DNA of 64,000 nt from JANQEU01 sp965228045. Lineage in GTDB: Bacteria > Bacteroidota > Bacteroidia > Cytophagales > Cyclobacteriaceae. Shown here piece after piece: positions 1 to 7,984 of the stretch. Under the pieces are notes generated by a model. It made no database searches and had not been told where the DNA came from. It saw only the letters and a program-made list of their open reading frames with translations. Within the stretch, counting starts at the first letter, position 1; every line of letters begins with the position of its first letter. The stretch covers positions 1,116,001 to 1,180,000 of the forward strand of contig OZ245789.1 in assembly GCA_965228045.1 (NCBI GenBank), written 5' to 3'. Made by a program: the position numbers and the translations under genes.

Positions 1-1
1 A

Positions 2-190
2 CATCTTGAAAAGTTCTCAGAAGGTGATGACTTTAAATACTGGCTCTTCCTGTTCATGTACAAAGATCCACTGATAGAGCCTTACATGGATAATCCGCAG
101 TTAAAGGAAGTGATGGATAGGATAGAAGAAAAGTTCTGGAAATCGCATGATTTGCTGGAAGTCAAACTTAAGAAAGAAGGTCTTCTGTAA
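2..190 (+). CDS. C-terminal end of a gene cut by the window edge, function unknown
   Basis: Only the last 62 codons are present; the frame is open from base 2 to a TAA stop. The piece is rich in charged and aromatic residues (for example KYWLFLFMYKDPLIEPYM) and ends in EVKLKKEGLL. From memory, similar tails close Bacteroidota regulators that carry TPR repeats with a cyclase or winged-helix domain, but the fragment is too short to prove this. It lies 58 bases upstream of the DoxX-like gene on the same strand. Certain: a coding tail. Uncertain: its family. Confidence 0.5.
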   Translation, partial: HLEKFSEGDDFKYWLFLFMYKDPLIEPYMDNPQLKEVMDRIEEKFWKSHDLLEVKLKKEGLL

Positions 191-248
191 GACATCCGAA
201 TCTTGAATGGATTGTCTAAATTAACAGACAAAAAATCACTTAAAGCTT

Positions 249-653
249 ATGAAAATAGTTAAATGGATCGTTCAGGGATTTTTGGCTCTGTCGTTTTTTG
301 CCGGAGCCGGTTTTAGATTAGTTTCCTCTTATGAAGACCTTCAACAGATAGAAGGAATGGGATGGGTCAATGATCTGTCTCCTCTTCAGGTGAAAATCAT
401 CGCGCTTCTTGAGGTACTTGGTGCTATTGGCCTGATCGTGCCCATGTTTGTCCGAAAGGTCAAATTTCTTGTACCACTTGCTGCGATTGGATTAGCACTC
501 ACTATGATCGGAGCCGCGATTTTACATATTTCCCGGGACGAGCCCATCTATGTGAATCTCTGGTTGTTTGCACTGGCAGTTTTGGTTGCGTACTGGAGAA
601 AGGATCTACTTGGATCCGGTGAGAAATTAGGAGAGTCATCGCATCAGGATTGA
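249..653 (+). CDS. DoxX-like family membrane protein
   Basis: A 134-residue integral membrane protein with four predicted hydrophobic segments (about residues 5-22, 47-65, 72-92 and 100-117) and a charged C-terminal tail. Size, four-helix layout and the ALEVLGAIGLI-type second helix (here ALLEVLGAIGLIVPM) fit the DoxX/DoxX-like family. Members sit in the inner membrane; roles range from quinone-linked oxidoreductase subunits to redox-stress proteins, and most are uncharacterised. The ATG is the first in frame after a 58-base gap from the upstream gene. The next gene in the same direction is katG, 274 bases on, so a link to oxidative stress is possible but rests on proximity only. The gap holds a GGCCTG/CAGGCC inverted repeat (716-721 and 746-751) that is too long-looped to call a terminator. 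Confidence 0.75.
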   Translation: MKIVKWIVQGFLALSFFAGAGFRLVSSYEDLQQIEGMGWVNDLSPLQVKIIALLEVLGAIGLIVPMFVRKVKFLVPLAAIGLALTMIGAAILHISRDEPIYVNLWLFALAVLVAYWRKDLLGSGEKLGESSHQD

Positions 654-927
654 GATCGGCTTAAAAATGATCATGATTAGCTAATAAGTTCTTTCCTGAA
701 GACTTGGTAGCATAGGGCCTGTTTTGTCAAACAAACTTAATCTATCAGGCCTTGTTTCGCTGGACATAATCAATAGGTTGAGTTGAGTCATAACCGACCG
801 GATCTTATAGCTTTTATCTACTATATATTTATATTTTAAATATTGATTACATATATATCTATTTGATAAATAGCTCTGGAATGACGATTTTTGAATATCT
901 AAATTGTAAATAAAAACACACATTAAT

Positions 928-3135
928 ATGAGCAGTAGCAACGGTGGAGACCCAAGCAAGTGCCCGTTTTTGGGAACACCCCCAAAACAAGCCGCAGGTA
1001 GCGGAACCGGTAATAGAGACTGGTGGCCCAATCAACTTAAGTTGAATATACTTCGTCAGAATTCCTCACTTTCTAACCCCATGGATGAGGATTTTGACTA
1101 CAAGGACGCATTCAAAGAGCTTGATTACGATGCGTTGAAAAAGGATTTGACTGATCTTATGACTGACAGCCAGGATTGGTGGCCAGCAGATTTTGGTCAT
1201 TACGGTGGACTCTTCATCCGTATGGCGTGGCACGCCGCCGGTACTTACCGGGTAGGTGATGGTCGTGGTGGAGCAGGAACTGGCCAACAGCGATTTGCTC
1301 CCCTGAATAGCTGGCCGGACAACACCAATCTTGATAAAGCCAGAAGGTTACTTTGGCCAATCAAACAGAAATACGGTAATAAGATATCCTGGGCTGATCT
1401 CATGATTCTGGCTGGTAACGTTGCCCTGGAATCAATGGATTTCAAAACTTTTGGATTTGGAGGCGGAAGAGCGGACGTATGGGAGCCGGAAGAAGATGTA
1501 TACTGGGGTTCGGAGACCAACTGGCTTGATGACAAGCGCTACTCCGGAGACAGAGATCTTGAAGATCCATTGGCTGCTGTGGTGATGGGACTCATTTATG
1601 TGGATCCTGAAGGTCCAAATGGAAACGGTGATCCTGTTTCGGCTGCAAGGGACATCCGGGAGACTTTCAAAAGGATGGCTATGAATGATGAGGAAACCGT
1701 GGCACTGATTGCTGGTGGACACTCATTTGGTAAAACACACGGTGCTGCTGATCCAGGTCAATATGTTGCTGCTGAACCTGAAGCTGCGCCGATTGAAGAG
1801 CAGGGTTTCGGATGGAAAAATACTTATGGCTCAGGTCACGGAGCTGATGCTATAACTGGTGGTCCTGAAGTTACATGGACCCAGACACCTACCAAGTGGA
1901 GTAATTATTTCTTCGAAAATCTGTTCGGTTATGAGTGGGAATTGACAAAAAGTCCGGCAGGTGCCAAACAATGGGTGGCCAAAGATGCGGAAGAGTCTAT
2001 TCCTCATGCATTTGACGGATCAAAAAAGCAGAAGCCAACTATGTTGACAACTGATTTGTCACTGAGATTTGATCCCGAATACGAGAAAATCTCGAGAAGA
2101 TTTATGGAAAATCCTGATCAGTTTGCTGATGCATTCGCAAGAGCATGGTTTAAGCTGACCCACAGGGACATGGGACCAAAGTCAAGATATCTTGGTCCTG
2201 AGGTGCCAGCAGAAGATCTGAACTGGCAGGATCCACTTCCTTCTGTAGACCATAACCTGGTGGATGAAAAAGATGTAGCACATTTGAAAGGAGAAATCCT
2301 TGCGTCAGGACTTACTGTTTCTGAACTGGTTTCTACTGCATGGGCTTCGGCTTCAACTTTCAGAGGTTCTGACAAAAGAGGTGGTGCCAATGGTGCCAGA
2401 ATCAGATTTGCTCCTCAGAAAGACTGGGAAGTAAACAACCCTGACCAGTTAACCAAGGTTCTTAACAAGCTGGAAAGTATCCAGGGAGAATTTAATGGTG
2501 CACAGTCTGGCAACAAGAAAATATCTGTGGCAGATATGATCGTACTAGGTGGATGTTCGGCTGTGGAAAAAGCGGCAAAGGATGCGGGTCATGAGATCAC
2601 TGTGCCATTTACACCTGGTAGAGCAGATGCTACAGTAGATACCATTGACGAGGAAGGTCTTGCTTTCCTTGAGCCTGCTGCTGATGGCTTTAGAAATTAT
2701 CGACAAACAAAATTCGACGTTTCTACAGAAGAACTATTAGTTGACAAAGCTCAACTGTTAACCCTTACAGCTCCGGAGATGACTGTGCTGGTGGGCGGTC
2801 TGAGAGTTCTTGGTGCTAACTGGGACGGTTCCAAACATGGTGTCTTTACTGATAAGCCAGGAACACTTTCTAATGATTTCTTCCTGAACTTACTGGACAT
2901 GGGCACAGAATGGAAGCCAGTAAATGAAGACGCTGAAGTTTTTGAAGGTAAAGACAGAAAGTCTGGATCGGCTAAGTACACTGCCACCAGGGCTGACCTG
3001 ATCTTTGGATCTAATTCTGAACTTAGGGCACAGGCTGAAGTTTATGGATGCAGCGATTCAAAAGGAAAATTTGTGAAGGACTTTGTAAAGGCCTGGGACA
3101 AGGTGATGAACCTTGATCGATTTGATCTTGCATAA
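928..3135 (+). CDS. katG: catalase-peroxidase KatG
   Basis: Bifunctional heme enzyme that removes hydrogen peroxide by catalase and peroxidase activity. The 735 residues match the usual full length of two tandem peroxidase-like domains. In the N-terminal, heme-binding domain the distal triad is visible as R98, W101 and H102 (RMAWHAAGTYR), and the proximal heme ligand as H265 in GGHSFGKTHGA. The three residues of the Met-Tyr-Trp adduct needed for catalase activity are all present (W101, Y224 in LIYVDPEGP, M250 in KRMAMND). The C-terminal half is the degenerate heme-free copy. No signal peptide, so cytoplasmic. The ATG follows an AT-rich leader; no clear TAnnTTTG element or OxyR/PerR site was identified. 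Transcription stops at a strong hairpin 30-60 bases downstream. No partner genes, so it is probably monocistronic. Confidence 0.97.
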   Translation: MSSSNGGDPSKCPFLGTPPKQAAGSGTGNRDWWPNQLKLNILRQNSSLSNPMDEDFDYKDAFKELDYDALKKDLTDLMTDSQDWWPADFGHYGGLFIRMAWHAAGTYRVGDGRGGAGTGQQRFAPLNSWPDNTNLDKARRLLWPIKQKYGNKISWADLMILAGNVALESMDFKTFGFGGGRADVWEPEEDVYWGSETNWLDDKRYSGDRDLEDPLAAVVMGLIYVDPEGPNGNGDPVSAARDIRETFKRMAMNDEETVALIAGGHSFGKTHGAADPGQYVAAEPEAAPIEEQGFGWKNTYGSGHGADAITGGPEVTWTQTPTKWSNYFFENLFGYEWELTKSPAGAKQWVAKDAEESIPHAFDGSKKQKPTMLTTDLSLRFDPEYEKISRRFMENPDQFADAFARAWFKLTHRDMGPKSRYLGPEVPAEDLNWQDPLPSVDHNLVDEKDVAHLKGEILASGLTVSELVSTAWASASTFRGSDKRGGANGARIRFAPQKDWEVNNPDQLTKVLNKLESIQGEFNGAQSGNKKISVADMIVLGGCSAVEKAAKDAGHEITVPFTPGRADATVDTIDEEGLAFLEPAADGFRNYRQTKFDVSTEELLVDKAQLLTLTAPEMTVLVGGLRVLGANWDGSKHGVFTDKPGTLSNDFFLNLLDMGTEWKPVNEDAEVFEGKDRKSGSAKYTATRADLIFGSNSELRAQAEVYGCSDSKGKFVKDFVKAWDKVMNLDRFDLA

Positions 3136-3162
3136 GTCGTAACAGCATAAAAGCAACTAGGG

Positions 3163-3193
3163 AAAAAGGTGATCATTTGATCACTTTTTTTTT
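3163..3193 (+). terminator. rho-independent terminator of katG
   Basis: Stem GTGATC / GATCAC with an ATTT loop, extended by A-T pairs, followed by nine T residues (3185-3193). It lies just after the katG stop and is immediately followed by an opposite-strand terminator. Confidence 0.85.
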
Positions 3194-3197
3194 GCTC

Positions 3198-3219
3198 AAA
3201 AAAAAGGTCCCGAAGGACC
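3198..3219 (-). terminator. terminator of the convergent hypothetical gene
   Basis: Read on the minus strand this is GGTCC-TTCG-GGACC, a UUCG-capped stem, followed by eight T residues. It ends the convergent hypothetical gene just downstream of that gene's stop. With the katG terminator it forms a back-to-back pair only four bases apart. Confidence 0.85.
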
Positions 3220-3250
3220 CTTTCTTAGTTGTTAGTGGAATTTATATAGA

Positions 3251-3766
3251 TCATGCGTTTTGCATGGTTAGTTTAGATCTGGTTTGATTCATTTTTCTAA
3301 AGAACCGTCGAATCGAATGAGTGAGGGCACTTTCCTGGTATTTTGGAAAGTCAAACCTTATCAATACCTCTGATTCCTCGGCACTATCAAGTTTCATACC
3401 CTCTTTTATATCAAATTCCAGAAAATTGTAACCAAATACTATCTCCTTTGATCGGTCCCGGTAGGTAAATACATTGTCATCAGGCTTTAAGTAAAACCTC
3501 AGTTTAGTATACATTCCCTGAGGAATCTGAAGTATGCTTTTGGTTCTTATGTTTTTTCCAGTCTCCATGGGAGGAAATTGTACTGCCATTTGGCCTGAAA
3601 AGTCTTTGATGAAGTATTCTGATCCAGATTCATCAATGGCCGAAAAACGATCCAGGTTTACGGTCATTTCAGAAATTCCATTTTCATCCGCGAGCTTACT
3701 GACAAGAATGATTTCCCTGAATGTGGCTGAATATGACCATGTAAGTTGTTGTGTTGATCTTTCCAT
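3251..3766 (-). CDS. hypothetical protein, 171 aa
   Basis: Family not recognised with confidence. The product is soluble, has no signal peptide, and is made mostly of predicted beta strands (for example TWSYSATFREIILVSKLAD near the N-terminus) with a basic C-terminal tail (RRFFRKMNQTRSKL). The phrase QIPQGMYTKLRFYLK near residue 82 recalls the 'L/IPxGxY' strand of DUF4382-type lipoproteins, yet the lipoprotein signal of that family is absent, so this is a weak resemblance. It is convergent with katG and separated from the SRPBCC gene by its own terminator region, so it looks monocistronic. Confidence 0.55.
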   Translation of the reverse strand: MERSTQQLTWSYSATFREIILVSKLADENGISEMTVNLDRFSAIDESGSEYFIKDFSGQMAVQFPPMETGKNIRTKSILQIPQGMYTKLRFYLKPDDNVFTYRDRSKEIVFGYNFLEFDIKEGMKLDSAEESEVLIRFDFPKYQESALTHSIRRFFRKMNQTRSKLTMQNA

Positions 3767-3983
3767 ATCCTTAAATTTTAAATGTTAGCTCAAAATTCAG
3801 AAAGGATATTGTTCAACTAAAGAATAGGCTGGTTTAATGTGATGAAATATTGGAAAAGATGGTTTTTTTATGAAAATTTTACCGGTAGACCTGTTTTATT
3901 GAATATGCGTATAGTTTGTTTGTAAAGAGAGGCGGTAATTACACTATTTAGAAAAATCCAGCGGTTTTGTTATAAATCAATGC

Positions 3984-4008
3984 AAAAACCCGGCCAGTAG
4001 CCGGGTTT
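3984..4008 (-). terminator. terminator of the arsR1-SRPBCC operon
   Basis: Perfect stem CCCGGC / GCCGGG with a five-base loop, flanked by AAA/TTT pairs; on the minus strand it is followed by a short T run. It lies 27 bases beyond the stop of the minus-strand SRPBCC gene. Confidence 0.75.
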
Positions 4009-4034
4009 CGGAGTTTTTGTATAATGATGAGATC

Positions 4035-4529
4035 TTAGTTTGACAAAAGCTCGTCGAGATTCTCCATGGCCATGGTAAGACCTTCTTTCATTCCCATATT
4101 GATCACTTGCTCCAGCTGTTCGTCCGAAGGGTATTTCGTTATGATGTTTACTATGGTATGATCCCCAGCCTCGCGAAAACTTGTGGTAAATGAAGCGCTT
4201 GGTAATTCCGAGTTAGGATTTCCATCAGCATCACAAAAGACATCCTGGGCTACAAATTTCTTATGATGCTGAATGGATATAAAATCCATTCGACCCCAAT
4301 GTTCTTCGCCTTCCGGACCTACCATGGCATATAGCCAATGTCCGCCTTCTTCAAAATTCATGGTTTTGGTTCTGGCCTTCCAGGGTCTGGGTGCCCACCA
4401 TTGATCCAGCAACTCACTTTTTGTGTAAGCATCCCAGACCCGGGCTATGGGTGCAGCAAACTCCCGGGTAACATTTAGCAGATGATTTTCCTTATCAACT
4501 ACGAATTCCATTGTCAGATTACTATTCAT
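4035..4529 (-). CDS. SRPBCC / AHSA1-type protein (module 1)
   Basis: A 164-residue START-like fold protein of the AHSA1 (activator of Hsp90 ATPase homologue 1-like) family. The hallmark start LNVTREFAAPIARVWDAYT, the WWAPRPW segment and the final amphipathic helix (GLTMAMENLDELL) are all visible. Members bind small hydrophobic ligands or act in stress responses; the ligand here is unknown. It is the second gene of a two-gene operon: its ATG overlaps the end of the ArsR-type repressor gene by eight bases. This arsR-AHSA1 pairing is common in Bacteria. Control by the two palindromes upstream of the repressor is inferred. Confidence 0.85.
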   Translation of the reverse strand: MNSNLTMEFVVDKENHLLNVTREFAAPIARVWDAYTKSELLDQWWAPRPWKARTKTMNFEEGGHWLYAMVGPEGEEHWGRMDFISIQHHKKFVAQDVFCDADGNPNSELPSASFTTSFREAGDHTIVNIITKYPSDEQLEQVINMGMKEGLTMAMENLDELLSN

Positions 4530-4851
4530 TTTCTTTTGTTTTATGCTCAGCTAATAATTGATCCAATTGGTCGAAGCGACGTTCCCAAATACGTTTCAGT
4601 TGATCGATCCATTTATCAAGCTCATTGATCTTTTCCATTTTCAAACTGCAATGTCTTTCCCGACCTTCTTTTTTCACCTCCATCACTCCACATTCCTGCA
4701 AAATTTTCACATGAAGTGAAACGGCCTGCCGTGTCATGTCAAATTTTTCCGCGATGGTATTCACATTGTGTGGTTTTCTGGCCAGTAGACTCAGAATGTC
4801 CCTGCGAGTGGGATCGGCCACAGCCTGAAATATGTCTCTTCTTTGATTCAT
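4522..4851 (-). CDS. ArsR-family winged-helix repressor (module 1)
   Basis: A 109-residue ArsR/SmtB-type regulator. The opening FQAVADPTRRDILSLLA, the helix-turn-helix with recognition helix MTRQAVSLHVKILQECGV and the wing KKEGRERHCSL are typical. It lacks the classical metal-binding CxCxxC, and belongs with the repressors that accompany AHSA1-type genes. I chose the ATG at 4851 because an upstream in-frame TTG (4863) would lie inside the proposed operator. The start is eight bases from a perfect 16-bp palindrome, so binding there would block transcription or initiation. Compare the paralogue at 5634-5963: the recognition helix differs at SL versus TK, matching a one-base change in the operator. 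Confidence 0.9.
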   Translation of the reverse strand: MNQRRDIFQAVADPTRRDILSLLARKPHNVNTIAEKFDMTRQAVSLHVKILQECGVMEVKKEGRERHCSLKMEKINELDKWIDQLKRIWERRFDQLDQLLAEHKTKENE

Positions 4852-4859
4852 ATTAATAC

Positions 4860-4901
4860 GCAAGTATATGCTTGCAAATATATAAGCAAGTATTTACTTG
4901 C
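4860..4901 (-). promoter_or_regulatory. tandem 16-bp palindromes, likely ArsR1 operator
   Basis: Two copies of GCAAG-N6-CTTGC: GCAAGTATATGCTTGC (4860-4875) and GCAAGTATTTACTTGC (4886-4901), 26 bases apart centre to centre. They sit directly upstream of the arsR1 start codon. Symmetry, duplication and position suggest an autoregulatory site. Binding has not been shown. Confidence 0.75.
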
Positions 4902-4955
4902 GCAAATAAATTTTAAAATCCTTTGGATACGTTAACCAGGGGTCTCAAAAGAATA

Positions 4956-4983
4956 TATGGCCCTTGAATTTTGAAGGGCCATA
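4956..4983 (-). terminator. terminator of the dinB-like gene
   Basis: Ten-base stem TATGGCCCTT / AAGGGCCATA with an eight-base loop, five bases beyond the stop of the minus-strand DinB-like gene. The T tract on the minus strand is interrupted (ATATTCTTTT), so efficiency may be moderate. Confidence 0.7.
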
Positions 4984-4987
4984 AATA

Positions 4988-5590
4988 TTATTCAGGAAAT
5001 TCAGGATGAGACATGATTTCCTGAATTTGGAGAATATGACGCTTACTATGAGCTCCTACAAAAAGTATCACCTGGTATGCATCACCTTTTCCAAAAGGGA
5101 AATCAAAGTAACTGGACCGTAACGGATCCTTCGTTGTTTTTAAATAATCAATATGATGGTCACGATCCTTCACAAATTCCTTCAATATCTCACTTCCATC
5201 TATGAACGTATCACTGGGTTCAAGGGGTTGAAGTGTTTTAACCTTGACCGATCTATCAGTAAAGACATTGATAAGAGCCTCATCACTTTTGGATAGTTCC
5301 CCGGGTTCCGCACTTTCAACCAGGGCGTCCTGGGACCATTGAAATATGAAGTTTTTCGAAAGTGCGATGTGTTCTACACAATTGGCGACAGACCAGGAAC
5401 TATCAGACGGTTTGAAATTTAGCTGTGCATCGGAAAGAGGTTTGACAAGTTTCACAAGCTCATTTTTTGTGTCTTTTAGATACTTGATAGCAAATTCTCT
5501 TTCCGCTTTCGTTAGTTGTTCCTTTAAAGAGCTGAAGCCAAATGCTGTAGTCAGGCAGACTACAATAGTCATGATGTTATATGTTTTCAT
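4988..5590 (-). CDS. exported DinB-like protein
   Basis: DinB-like four-helix protein of 200 residues. The fold is recognisable from SLKEQLTKAEREFAIKYLK, the WSVANCVEHIALS helix and the final GAHSKRHILQIQEI helix; VEHI and AHSKRH carry the three His residues typical of the metal site. Family members are often thiol transferases or of unknown function. Unlike most, it opens with MKTYNIMTIVVCLTTAFGF, which looks like a signal peptide or membrane anchor. The ATG at 5590 was preferred over one at 5617 because the latter lies inside a perfect palindrome. It follows arsR2 by a short gap, but has its own copy of the ArsR2-type operator right before the start, so it is probably a member of that regulon with its own promoter. 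Confidence 0.8.
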   Translation of the reverse strand: MKTYNIMTIVVCLTTAFGFSSLKEQLTKAEREFAIKYLKDTKNELVKLVKPLSDAQLNFKPSDSSWSVANCVEHIALSKNFIFQWSQDALVESAEPGELSKSDEALINVFTDRSVKVKTLQPLEPSDTFIDGSEILKEFVKDRDHHIDYLKTTKDPLRSSYFDFPFGKGDAYQVILFVGAHSKRHILQIQEIMSHPEFPE

Positions 5591-5599
5591 ATTAAATAC

Positions 5600-5615
5600 G
5601 CAACTTTTAAGTTGC
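5600..5615 (-). promoter_or_regulatory. 16-bp palindrome before dinB-like gene, likely ArsR2 operator
   Basis: GCAACTTTTAAGTTGC is a perfect palindrome nine bases from the start codon. It has the same GCAAC-N6-GTTGC half-sites as the two palindromes before the SRPBCC/arsR2 operon, so the same repressor is the likely binder. The spacing to the ATG matches that at arsR1. Confidence 0.7.
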
Positions 5616-5633
5616 ATTTTAGATTAAAAAAAT

Positions 5634-5963
5634 TTATTTCGATTTATTCTCAAGGTGTTTCACCAACCTTGCAAGTTTGTCATCCCAGTATTTCTCATAG
5701 AATGAGACCCAGTCATTGATTTCTTTCAGTGGGATCGTATTGGCATGACAAAATCTTTCTCTCCCCTTTTCATGGGTCTCGACCAGCCCTGCACCTTCAA
5801 GGTATTTGATGTGCTTGGTTACCGCCTGCCGACTCATTTCAAAGTGATCTGAGATTTGGGAAATGGATAAGGCGGCACTGGCCAATACCAATATATGGAA
5901 AATCTCCCTGCGAGTGGGATCGGCTATAGCCTTGAAAATTTTATTTGTCCGTGGATCAGACAT
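5634..5963 (-). CDS. ArsR-family winged-helix repressor (module 2)
   Basis: A 109-residue ArsR-type repressor, paralogue of the one at 4522-4851: IFKAIADPTRREIFHIL, recognition helix MSRQAVTKHIKYLEGAGL, and wing HEKGRERFCHAN. The wing Cys after GRER is shared by both paralogues while classical metal-site cysteines are missing. Its ATG overlaps the preceding SRPBCC gene by eight bases, so the two are translationally coupled. Gene order is reversed relative to module 1 (SRPBCC first, repressor second). Likely target sites are the three GCAAC-N6-GTTGC palindromes at 5600, 6400 and 6438. Confidence 0.9.
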   Translation of the reverse strand: MSDPRTNKIFKAIADPTRREIFHILVLASAALSISQISDHFEMSRQAVTKHIKYLEGAGLVETHEKGRERFCHANTIPLKEINDWVSFYEKYWDDKLARLVKHLENKSK

Positions 5964-6372
5964 TTTCTTTTTTCAGGTACTTGTCAAGGTTTGTAACGCA
6001 TGACGCCCATCCCTTTTGAAAGCTATCAAACATGTTGGTGGCCATTTCTTTTGATGGGTAGCCGGCGATACCTGAATGTTCAAGTTTTAAAAGAGTTCCT
6101 CCTTCATTTTCTTTAAGTTTCCAGCTTACAGTGGTTTCCACGCCTGTACCACCTACGATCCAGGTGTACACCAGATTGTGGTACGGATCAGCCTCCAGAA
6201 CCTTACCGGTAATTTTCGTATCCTCATGGGTAAAAGTATACTCAAATCCAACTTCGGGTTTGAAATCGGCCTGAATAAACCAGGATGAAATCTCCTCCGC
6301 TGTTGAGATGGCTTTCCAAACTTCTTTCATTGGAAAATTCAATTGGTGTTCTTTTTTGATTACGTCATTCAT
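5956..6372 (-). CDS. SRPBCC / AHSA1-type protein (module 2)
   Basis: A 138-residue AHSA1-type START-fold protein: HQLNFPMKEVWKAISTAEE at the start, a central beta sheet (VLEADPYHNLVYTWIVGG) and the long closing helix (FDSFQKGWASCVTNLDKYL). I chose the ATG at 6372; an in-frame TTG nine bases upstream is less likely. It is the first gene of the module 2 operon and overlaps arsR2. It is diverged from the module 1 SRPBCC protein, so the two modules are not a recent duplication. Ligand unknown. Confidence 0.85.
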   Translation of the reverse strand: MNDVIKKEHQLNFPMKEVWKAISTAEEISSWFIQADFKPEVGFEYTFTHEDTKITGKVLEADPYHNLVYTWIVGGTGVETTVSWKLKENEGGTLLKLEHSGIAGYPSKEMATNMFDSFQKGWASCVTNLDKYLKKENV

Positions 6373-6399
6373 GTTTTTCAAATTTTAAAGTTAACAAAT

Positions 6400-6453
6400 G
6401 CAACTAATAGGTTGCAATAATAGATTTTACTTTAAAAGCAACCAAAAGGTTGC
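6400..6453 (-). promoter_or_regulatory. two 16-bp palindromes, likely ArsR2 operator
   Basis: GCAACTAATAGGTTGC (6400-6415) and GCAACCAAAAGGTTGC (6438-6453), both GCAAC-N6-GTTGC, 38 bases apart centre to centre, upstream of the SRPBCC-arsR2 operon. With the copy at 5600 they form a three-site set. Confidence 0.75.
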
Positions 6454-6601
6454 AAAATAAAATTTCACGACCCTGATTTTCAAACCGCACATCCCAATTA
6501 GCTGTTGTCAATCAACTATTATTTGGGGTTCACCCGAAATTGGATTATTTTGGATATCAGCCATTTATTAAAACCAACACTTAAATAAACACTTCCCCAC
6601 T

Positions 6602-7969
6602 ATGAAGGAATTCTACATTAACCGAAGAGATTTTTTAAAAGGATCGATGGCATCCCTGGCCCTCACTTCAATGGGAGCGCAGGCTATGGATCTGAGTATT
6701 CTGCAGGAAAGACTGAAAGTGGGCCTCATCGGCTCGGGATGGTATGGTAAAAATGACCTTTTCAGGTTGATGCAGGTAGCCCAGGTGGAGGTTACTGGAA
6801 TATGTGACGTCGACCGAAATATGCGTGAGGGAGCTGCGGATATAGTACAGCAGCGACAAAAGCAGTCCCGACCCAAGCTGTATAATGATTATCGAAATAT
6901 GCTTGATAATCATGATTTCGATATTGTGCTGGTAGGTACTCCGGATCACTGGCACGCTATGCCCATGATCGACGCGGTCAAGGCAGGAGCGCACGTATAT
7001 GTGCAGAAACCAATTAGTGTGGACGTGATGGAGGGCGAGGCCATGGTGGCTGCTGCCAGAAAATACAACAAAGTGGTGCAGGTTGGGACACAACGAAAAA
7101 GCACACCCCACCTGATTGACGTTAAGGAAAATATTGTAGACAAAGGACTTCTCGGCAAAGTTTCCCACGTAGAAATGTGCTGTTATTTTCCGATGCGAAA
7201 CAATGGTAATCCACCATTGCAGGACATACCAGACTTCCTTGATTATGAGATGTGGACAGGTCCGGCACCTTACCGACCTTACGATGGATTACCACATATC
7301 AGATGGTGGAGGACATTCATGGAATATGGAAACGGAATAATGGGAGATATGTGCATTCACATGTTTGACACGGTACGTTGGATGCTGGGTCTTGGATGGC
7401 CTGATCAAATATCTTCTCAGGGTGGTATCTATGTACAGAAAGAAGGCAAATCCAATATCTCCGATACACAAACAGCTGTATTTGAATACCCGGAACTGAA
7501 TTGTGTCTGGACCCACAGAAGCTGGGGGACCGCGCCTAATCCGGAATACCCCTGGTCATTTACGCTTTATGGAGACAAGGGTACGCTCTGGGGTAGTACC
7601 ATGCAGGCTGACTTCATTCCAGCCGGAGGTGAAGGAGAGAAGATTCATAAAGATGTCATCTATGAAAAAGAAAAATATCCGGAGGATGTAACGGAGGACA
7701 GAATTGAGCTGAATGCGGCGCCTGCCACCAGGCTCCATATGTTGGATTTCCTGAAAGCGATAGAAAACAAGACGAAACCTGTTGCGGACATCCAGGAAGG
7801 ACATATTTCAACTGCAAGCTGTATCCTGGGCAATATATCCATGGAACTGGGTCGGCCATTGAAATATGATCCCGAAAAGCGAATTGTAGTAGGTGATCCT
7901 GAAGCGACGGAGAAATTACAAAGGGTATACAGAGAACCATGGGTGCATCCGGACCCCAGTAAGGTTTAA
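6602..7969 (+). CDS. Tat-exported Gfo/Idh/MocA-family oxidoreductase
   Basis: A 455-residue member of the Gfo/Idh/MocA family, which oxidises sugars, sugar acids or cyclitols with a bound NAD(P). The N-terminus has a twin-arginine signal (NRRDFLKGSMASLAL, residues 7-21), so the folded, cofactor-loaded enzyme should be exported to the periplasm. The Rossmann motif is GLIGSGWYGK (41-50); the EKP motif appears as VQKP (134-137), Glu replaced by Gln as is common in exported members; GDMCIHMFD near 253 supplies the catalytic-region His. Downstream, 15 bases away, lies a heme c lipoprotein, and then a second Tat-exported sugar enzyme, which together suggest a periplasmic oxidation pathway. Substrate unknown. 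Confidence 0.88.
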   Translation: MKEFYINRRDFLKGSMASLALTSMGAQAMDLSILQERLKVGLIGSGWYGKNDLFRLMQVAQVEVTGICDVDRNMREGAADIVQQRQKQSRPKLYNDYRNMLDNHDFDIVLVGTPDHWHAMPMIDAVKAGAHVYVQKPISVDVMEGEAMVAAARKYNKVVQVGTQRKSTPHLIDVKENIVDKGLLGKVSHVEMCCYFPMRNNGNPPLQDIPDFLDYEMWTGPAPYRPYDGLPHIRWWRTFMEYGNGIMGDMCIHMFDTVRWMLGLGWPDQISSQGGIYVQKEGKSNISDTQTAVFEYPELNCVWTHRSWGTAPNPEYPWSFTLYGDKGTLWGSTMQADFIPAGGEGEKIHKDVIYEKEKYPEDVTEDRIELNAAPATRLHMLDFLKAIENKTKPVADIQEGHISTASCILGNISMELGRPLKYDPEKRIVVGDPEATEKLQRVYREPWVHPDPSKV

Positions 7970-7984
7970 GGCCTACACCCAATA

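Noticed and set aside
716..751. GGCCTG / CAGGCC inverted repeat after the DoxX-like gene
   Set aside because: A 24-base loop and no T tract make it a poor terminator; possibly chance.
681..1031. Minus-strand open frame of 116 codons across the katG leader
   Set aside because: It runs antisense to katG, has no family signal and ends in AT-rich leader DNA.
4864..4905. Repeats before arsR1 as a small CRISPR-like or IS remnant
   Set aside because: Only two copies, each palindromic, and placed at a promoter; an operator explains them better.
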